From: Basidiobolus meristosporus CBS 931.73
Lineage: Eukaryota; Basidiobolomycota; Basidiobolomycetes; Basidiobolales; Basidiobolaceae
Reading direction: 5' to 3'
DNA length: 64,000 nucleotides
NCBI GenBank assembly: GCA_002104905.1
Contig: MCFE01000232.1
Span: forward strand, 1-64,000
The notes beneath the pieces are model-generated. The model was given only the letters and a program-made list of their open reading frames with translations, searched no databases and was not told the origin of the DNA. Made by a program: the position numbers and the translations under genes. Positions 58,260-64,000 of this stretch are shown here, in pieces; the first letter of the stretch is position 1; each line of letters starts with the position of its first letter.

Positions 58260-59280
58260 CTGTATGCTACTAATGACCTCCACCACTTGAGCTGCTTTGT
58301 CTTGAGATACAGCTCTTACTGTACTTACTTCACATCATGTTGATCGTGCTATTCTTATGAATGTCTGGAGTTTATATTCTTCACACATAATAAGAGCCTA
58401 CTTGTTACATAGTTTACTTCATTACTCATACGTTGCGATTAAAATGCGTAGTTTCCAATCTGATCCCTGGCTTGCAAAATAGGATATGAAGGTTATAGGC
58501 TCACTGATTGATCATTGTTGTTGTTAGAGAATGTTGGAAGCAATCAACTCATATGCGGTTCCACCATTACCAGCAACTTGAAAGCGAAACTCAACATATC
58601 ATGCATATAGTAAAATCTGCTAGATAGTGTGCAGTGTTGGAACTGTTCCACCGGATAAGCTTTCTCAAATTTAACATTTGTGATTGGTTCCAAGGCAATA
58701 GCTGCCATTCAGTGTGTGGGTGCACTTTTAACACACTACGCCAATATACACCATAACAATAATGCCTCAGTTATTTAGCATCCAAGGTGGGGCATTCTAC
58801 ACACTATAGTCAAGGACTGCCAAACCATTTTAAACAAAGTTCACCACTAATCAAGTCTATATAGGTTTGACAGCTACTTATACACAATAGGAAATAGAAT
58901 CAGAGCCAAGCCAGCACAAGTTGATGAAAATACTCTCAGGAACGTGTATTCGGCATTAGTTCTCCCGATTTGGTTCTATCGGAATATTCGTCGGAATATT
59001 CACTGCACAGCTTCATTGGCAATTTGAAATCGAGAAAATTGATGGTTTTTGGTTACAGATCCTTAGTCCAGAATCAATCCAGTAACACCAGCAAATAATC
59101 GCTGATCGAGTTCCAGTAACTGAAATAAGGTACATATTTTAAATTATTAGTGTACGTCTATTTATGTAACAGTAGAATAGCCCTGGTTCGCTATCAGACA
59201 TCACCAATAAAAGTAGTCAAAATTTGAAGAACTGCGTTTGTTCCTCTCTTCAGTCTTTGTGGTAGTAGCATAACATTATC
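58260..59280. other. intergenic region upstream of ERG3
   Basis: No supported gene. The last 60 bases before ERG3 are pyrimidine-rich (TTTGTTCCTCTCTTCAG), as is common just ahead of fungal transcription starts. I see no convincing sterol-response motif. Confidence 0.45.
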
Positions 59281-60358
59281 ATGGATATTATATTGTGGGT
59301 AGCAGATGAATACATCTTCGACAAGGCTTATTCTGCTTTTGCATATGCTGGCTTGCCCGACGTCCCTAGAGATGCTATTCTGCGTCAATTCACCAGTTTA
59401 ATATTAATCTCCGCTGTTGGTGCCTACTCCTTGTATATGATATTTTCCACCATCTCGTTCCATCTGTTCTTTGATAAGCGACAAATGAACCATCCCCGCT
59501 TCTTAAAAGATCAAATCAATCTGGAAATCAAAATGGCCACCGATGCTATTCCATTGATGGCTTTGTTGACTGCCCCCTTCTTTTTACTTGAAGTCCGTGG
59601 CTATTCACAGCTCTATGAATCCGTCGACGAATATGGCTGGGGTTACCTGGTCTCGAGTATCTTTATGTTCCTCTTCATAACCGATTTCGGCATCTACTGG
59701 ATTCACCGCGGGTTGCATCATAAATCAGTATACGCCAGACTCCACAAGGTAAGCGCGGCCTTAAGCTCAAAATTTTCTCTTGCGTTCTTGCTAAAATGGA
59801 TTTTTACACACTAATATCTAGCCTCATCACAAGTGGATTGGTATGAATATCTAGCCATAGTTGATGATATGTCGGGCCTTTTCTAATTTTATCTTCTAGT
59901 GCCTACGCCCTTTGCCTCGATCGCCTTTCACCCTATTGATGGCTGGGCACAGTCGCTTCCCTACCATATCTGCGTGTTCCTTTTCCCAATGCATAAGATC
60001 CTATACCTTGCGCTTTTTACCTTCGTTCAAATTTGGTCGATTTTGATCCATGACGGTTAGTACGCGCCTACGAAATGTAGTGGCGTTTGCGGTGCTAACT
60101 ACGTGCTTTATAGGTGAATACTTTACACATGACCCTGTTATCAATAGCGCAGCACACCACACCGTCCATCATCTTTACTTTAATTATAATTACGGTCAAT
60201 ATTTTACTCTCTGGGATCGCATTGGTGGCTCCTACCGTAAACCTTCCGACGAAATTTACAACACCGAGCTCCGAAGCACTAAGTCAGTCTATACCAAACA
60301 GGCCAAGGAAGTAGATGATATGGTCACCACCCTTGAGACCAAGTCGAAAACCAAATAG
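59281..60358 (+). CDS. ERG3: sterol C5-desaturase (delta-7-sterol 5(6)-desaturase), 4 exons
   Basis: Introduces the C5-C6 double bond late in ergosterol synthesis (episterol-type substrates), in the endoplasmic reticulum membrane, with a di-iron centre. Exons: 59,281-59,748; 59,822-59,840; 59,900-60,055; 60,114-60,358; 888 nt, 295 residues, all phases closing. The three His boxes are HRGLHH (exon 1), HKPHH formed across the first splice junction, and HHTVHH (exon 4). Other family marks: [47 protein letters not shown]. Hydrophobic segments near residues 37-60, 88-105 and 125-145 fit membrane spans. The length is close to animal SC5D (299) and shorter than yeast Erg3 (365). The tail is Lys-rich (SKTK at the end), compatible with ER retention. 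ERG1 follows 0.9 kb downstream on the same strand. Confidence 0.93.
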
Positions 60359-61244
60359 ACTTCGCTGGTCCATGTGTCTCAACCCAATCCGATCAAACTT
60401 CACAAGAATTTCTATTCAACTTGTATTTTCCACTCTGTAGTTTACCTAATCTTCCCTATGAAGTGGGTTTAGATGCAAGCAGATCGATTCCACATTAAAT
60501 ATTGATTGAAACCCGGGATAGTAGCAGCTTCTCGAGCAAGAGTAACATTATGATAGGAGCATCTGATAATGGCATGATGGATTCAATTGATTGGCAAACG
60601 AATGCTCAGCATTACACTGTTGTCTACAGACTGTATGAAATAGTATCAGTCATGATTGCGAAGAGAACCAGGAAACACTGAGACTAATTGTGTTATTTGT
60701 CCGACATCACCCTGTGTACTACCCAGCCAGCCAGTGGAGCAATATATAGAGCAAGCCTAGCAATATGCAGTAGTTCTATAGCCGCTACTGTGTTCTGCAT
60801 TCATCCACTTGTTGCCTATTTTGGAAGCATCAATCCAGAAATTGAAACCATCGAGTGATCATGATCCCCACGAGCACGAGCGATTCTTCATATTGGCATC
60901 CACCATGCACGCAAATTCACAATGGAGTGCATGCTTCATTGAGCCTCTGGATCGAAATCCATATGTGGCATCCATATTTATCTTTATCCAATCTATGGAT
61001 GGATCGAAATTTGCTATTTATTTCTGTGACATTTCATTCGAGCTCTAGACCCAGAGGATAGCATATAGTAATTTGAGTTTTCCAACATTTCCAAATGGTT
61101 CATGTTATGGGATTGTTGATAGATGGTCGATATCGTATCATATGATTTTCACATGTGGGGTATTTTGGAAGTATTCACAGCTTTAAATCAGTTGCTTGTT
61201 CTGCTGTTTATCTTGATAGCCCATTGTGTGGATCTTAGCTTAGG
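60359..61244. other. ERG3-ERG1 intergenic region
   Basis: Holds the ERG3 3-prime end and the ERG1 promoter. Overlapping open frames at 60,809-61,061 in two registers look like chance. At about 61,125-61,140 ATATCGTATCATATG contains TCGTATC, one base from the TCGTATA core of Upc2 sites, but Upc2 is an ascomycete regulator, so this is weak. Confidence 0.4.
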
Positions 61245-63447
61245 ATGGTAGCGTATTCCTTCTGCAACGTACATCTATGTACCTTTCTAACCGTTTCATG
61301 AACCTCAGACTCAGGAATTTGATGTTATAGTTGTCGGCGCTGGCATCATTGGCCCAGTGTTGGCCCATGCTTTAGCTAACGACGGTAGAAAAGTTTTGCT
61401 TATAGGTAAGTAATATTTGTTTGTTTTGTATTTGAATTAAGTCTCAAAAAACACGGAATAGAGAAAAACTGGGACGAGCCTGATAGAATTGTTGGCGAAC
61501 TTCTTCAACCGGGTGGTGTTCAGGCTTTGGAGCGATTGGGCTTAGCTGGTAACCACATCAAGTAACGTTTTTGTCAATCTGATCATAACTAAGTATACTC
61601 TCCCCTTTAGATTGTATCGAAGGGATTGATGGGATCCCAGTTTATGGATATGGCGTATTCTTTCGCGGTGAGGCTGTTAATATCCCATATCCAAAGAGCA
61701 GTGATGGTCAAACTATCTTGGGGAAATCTTTTCATCATGGTCGCTTAGTTATGAAACTCCGAGAAGCCGCTAAGGGGTGTTCAAAGTGAGTGGCTATCAT
61801 CATATCAAAAATGGAATACGAACCTAATATGATTTTTCGATAACAGCGTTGTTCCTCTTGAAGCAACTGTTAACGAACTAGTCAAAGATGAAGCTGGCCA
61901 GGTTGTTGGTGTAATTTGTACTAAAAAATCCGAAAACGAAGAAACCAAGCTGAAGGTATTTGCTATCATACGCCACAACAACCGCCACATACAAACCCAA
62001 TCTTTTGATCTAGTTCTCTGCTCCATTGACGTTCGTTGCTGATGGTATCTTCTCCAAATTCAGGAAAGAGTGTCTTCCTGTTCAACCTAAACTCAGATCG
62101 CACTTTGTTGGGTATGTCCATCAGTGGCGATATTTCCATATCGTCCTAGTATTTAAACAAATCTGCTTAGTTTCATAATGAAGGGTACTACATTGCCGTA
62201 TCCTAAGCACGGTCATGTTATTCTGGCGCGAAAATCTCCTATTCTTATGTATCAAGTAAGTATTAGCCACTAACGCGAAAGGCTCTGAATTCATTCATCT
62301 GATATTTCTAATAGATCGGAAGCAATGAAGTACGTGTCCTCGTGGATGTGCAAGGAAAATTGCCAAGTATCTCTAATGGTGATATGAAAGTAAACATATT
62401 TACCGTACTTGCCAGCCTTTGCACCCGACTATACTAATCACATGTTGTAAAATAGAACTATATGCTGGAAGAAGTTCTACCCGAAATCCCAAAGCAGATT
62501 CAAGTAGGAGCTCTTTCACACATTCAACTGGTCTTCACTTTCTCACAATATAGATAGCATGGATTCAAGGAGGGGGTTGAAAATGACCGCATTCGCTCCA
62601 TGACTAATAGCTTTCTTCCACCTACTCGCAACACTCACAAAGGTGTTATCTTAATTGGTGATGCAATGAACATGAGACATCCCCTAACAGGCGGTTAGTT
62701 CACTCCATATCTGATTGCCACTCCACATTACTTACTTCTAGCAGGTGGCATGACGGTCGCATTCTGGGATGTTGTCCACATTGCTGAATTACTCTCCAAG
62801 AAGAACGTTCCCGACTTCAGCGATACTGGGTTGGTGATTAAACAGATGAGCAAACATCATTGGAATCGTAAATCTCGCGCCTCAATGATCAATATTCTTG
62901 CCATGGCACTTTACGCTCTTTTTTCCGCCCCTGAAAACTGTAAGTTATATCCAATCCGTGCCAAACTGGACTGCTCATTCACATTCGCCTCCCTGTTCTA
63001 GCCGAAAACCTTAGAATTTTGCAACTCTCCTGCTTCAAGTATTTCCAACTTGGTGGAATTGCGGTTTCTGGACCCGTTGGATTGCTTTCTGGGTGAGCAA
63101 TTCCCATAATACTTCTACTCTGTCACTGAATCGATATATTCATCATATTTAACCATCAATCTAGCTTGATTCCCAATCCTTTGGTTTTAATGTTCCATTT
63201 CTACGCTGTTGCTCTCTATGGGATTTTGTTTCACGTTCTCTTAGCGCCTTTGTGGCCATCAGAAACATCACCGAATGATCTTAAAGATACTACTGGCAAG
63301 CCATCTTCCAAAGACAGTATGATCTTTACGCCCGCTACTGTTGGTTTGACGGTGGCGTATTTGCCGCTGAACATCATCAAGGCATTAAGTGTGCTCTATA
63401 CCGCCTGCGTAGTATTCCTTCCACTTGTCTGGAGTGAAATATGCTAA
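61245..63447 (+). CDS. ERG1: squalene epoxidase (squalene monooxygenase), about 13 exons
   Basis: FAD enzyme that converts squalene to 2,3-oxidosqualene, the first oxygen step of sterol synthesis, on the ER membrane. Exons 2-13: 61,309-61,405; 61,462-61,548; 61,611-61,785; 61,847-61,955; 62,014-62,111; 62,171-62,255; 62,315-62,389; 62,456-62,503; 62,558-62,693; 62,745-62,939; 63,002-63,092; 63,165-63,447 (1,479 nt; phases close). The first exon is tiny. ATG 61,245 either reads MVAYSFCN to 61,268 (500 residues in all) or is a bare ATG (493); yeast Erg1 has 496. Motifs: FAD-binding VVGAGIIGP; DRIVGELLQPGG; SAPLTFVADGIFSKFR; the second FAD motif GDAMNMRHPLTGGG; FRK-to-RSMTNSFLPP. Two hydrophobic C-terminal segments (residues near 410-430 and 465-485) fit membrane attachment. 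This is the target of allylamine antifungals. Confidence 0.93.
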
Positions 63448-64000
63448 TTCTATGCGATATTAATTCTCGAGACGTTTAATTTTTCCTGTAATTCGACCAA
63501 GCTGTTGGTAGCACCAATGCATTAATAGAACTTCCTATCAAATATCCAGAGTTGCTCTTCTATCCTTCACGTCGTCCATTTAATTTCGAGGAACGCTCTT
63601 TACCACGCAATCACTGGTTTCATGTTACTATATCAGTGCGCGAGTGTCATTTGCCAAAAGCTTGCTGGATCACATTTTGGGGATAGAAAGCATGAGGCAG
63701 TGTAACCCCGAATTATTGCATTAGGTGCTTTCCATACGACTCGTGCCATTCTGGGATATGGGAGAATCACCACTTTTATTGGTTTGCATTGGTATTGTAC
63801 AGTACCACCAACATACGGGAGTGATTTACCTGATTTAATGACTTAATGTATGTTGCATACGGGCATACAAAAGCGTGGCAACAAATACCGGGTGAAACCA
63901 ATGCCAAGAACAAGCCGTCAGTCCCTTCCAATCTTTGCGAATGCCGGACTGCGGAAGTCACAATGAGGCCTTGCTACGGAGAAGGAGAGCTGGCCCACTG
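63448..64000. other. downstream flank of ERG1, no gene seen
   Basis: 553 bases to the window edge. A minus-strand open frame of 61 codons at 63,776-63,961 has no motif, and no splice-compatible coding stretch is evident. Confidence 0.4.

Noticed and set aside
60809-61061. Open frames between ERG3 and ERG1
   Set aside because: Two registers of the same bases are open and neither has a recognisable feature; the region is more likely promoter and leader.
61125-61140. Sterol-response element upstream of ERG1
   Set aside because: TCGTATC is one base from the Upc2 core, but a single weak match is expected by chance and Upc2 is not established outside ascomycetes.
1-64000. tRNA or rRNA genes
   Set aside because: No stretch showed a tRNA cloverleaf with both conserved boxes or any rRNA-like sequence by eye. 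A covariance search would be decisive.

Overview
The window looks like fungal nuclear DNA, probably from a non-Dikarya (early-diverging) fungus. The genes at the right end have many short GT-AG introns (about 40-80 nt, CTAAC-like branch sites). They encode a creA/Mig1-type zinc-finger repressor, the proteasome subunit Rpn9, sterol C5-desaturase and squalene epoxidase. The lineage is an inference from gene style and transposon types; no marker in the window fixes it.

The window has two compartments. Positions 1 to about 45,920 are a dense, nested graveyard of transposons with no host gene that I can see. Two element classes dominate. The first is a DNA transposon family with a Plavaka/Tnp2-like transposase (copies at 1-5488, 5489-7968, 9460-11337, 15815-20113 and 24013-30310). 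It carries a divergently transcribed accessory gene and ends in ATGAAAAAT(A/T)ATT inverted repeats. The second is LTR retrotransposons: copia family A (about 350-bp LTRs, 30.3-45.6 kb), copia family C (369-bp LTRs, 11,338-15,814 plus two solo LTRs), a gypsy element D (20,114-23,643 plus a solo LTR), and a 544-bp LTR family B known only from its LTRs. Several insertions keep target-site duplications, so part of the insertion order can be read. Almost every element ORF is broken and several catalytic residues are lost.

From about 46,000 to 64,000 the DNA becomes CpG-rich and gene-bearing. In order: two small uncertain minus-strand genes; a 10-exon DH-PH Rho-type exchange factor (47,293-50,233, +); a creA-like repressor (50,920-51,456, -); RPN9 in seven exons (53,715-55,255, -); a small unknown protein (57,999-58,259, +); ERG3 in four exons (59,281-60,358, +); and ERG1 in about 13 exons (61,245-63,447, +). 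ERG3 and ERG1 act in the same ergosterol pathway and lie head-to-tail under 0.9 kb apart.

The most notable signals are the Plavaka-like family with its coiled-coil, repeat-bearing accessory protein; copia primer-binding sites that match the anticodon arm of initiator tRNA-Met (half-tRNA priming); a small inverted-repeat transposon nested in a solo LTR; and the abrupt loss of CpG inside the transposon compartment, which suggests methylation or a RIP-like process. Splice models were made by hand; reading frames close for RPN9, ERG3, ERG1 and the exchange factor, which supports them.
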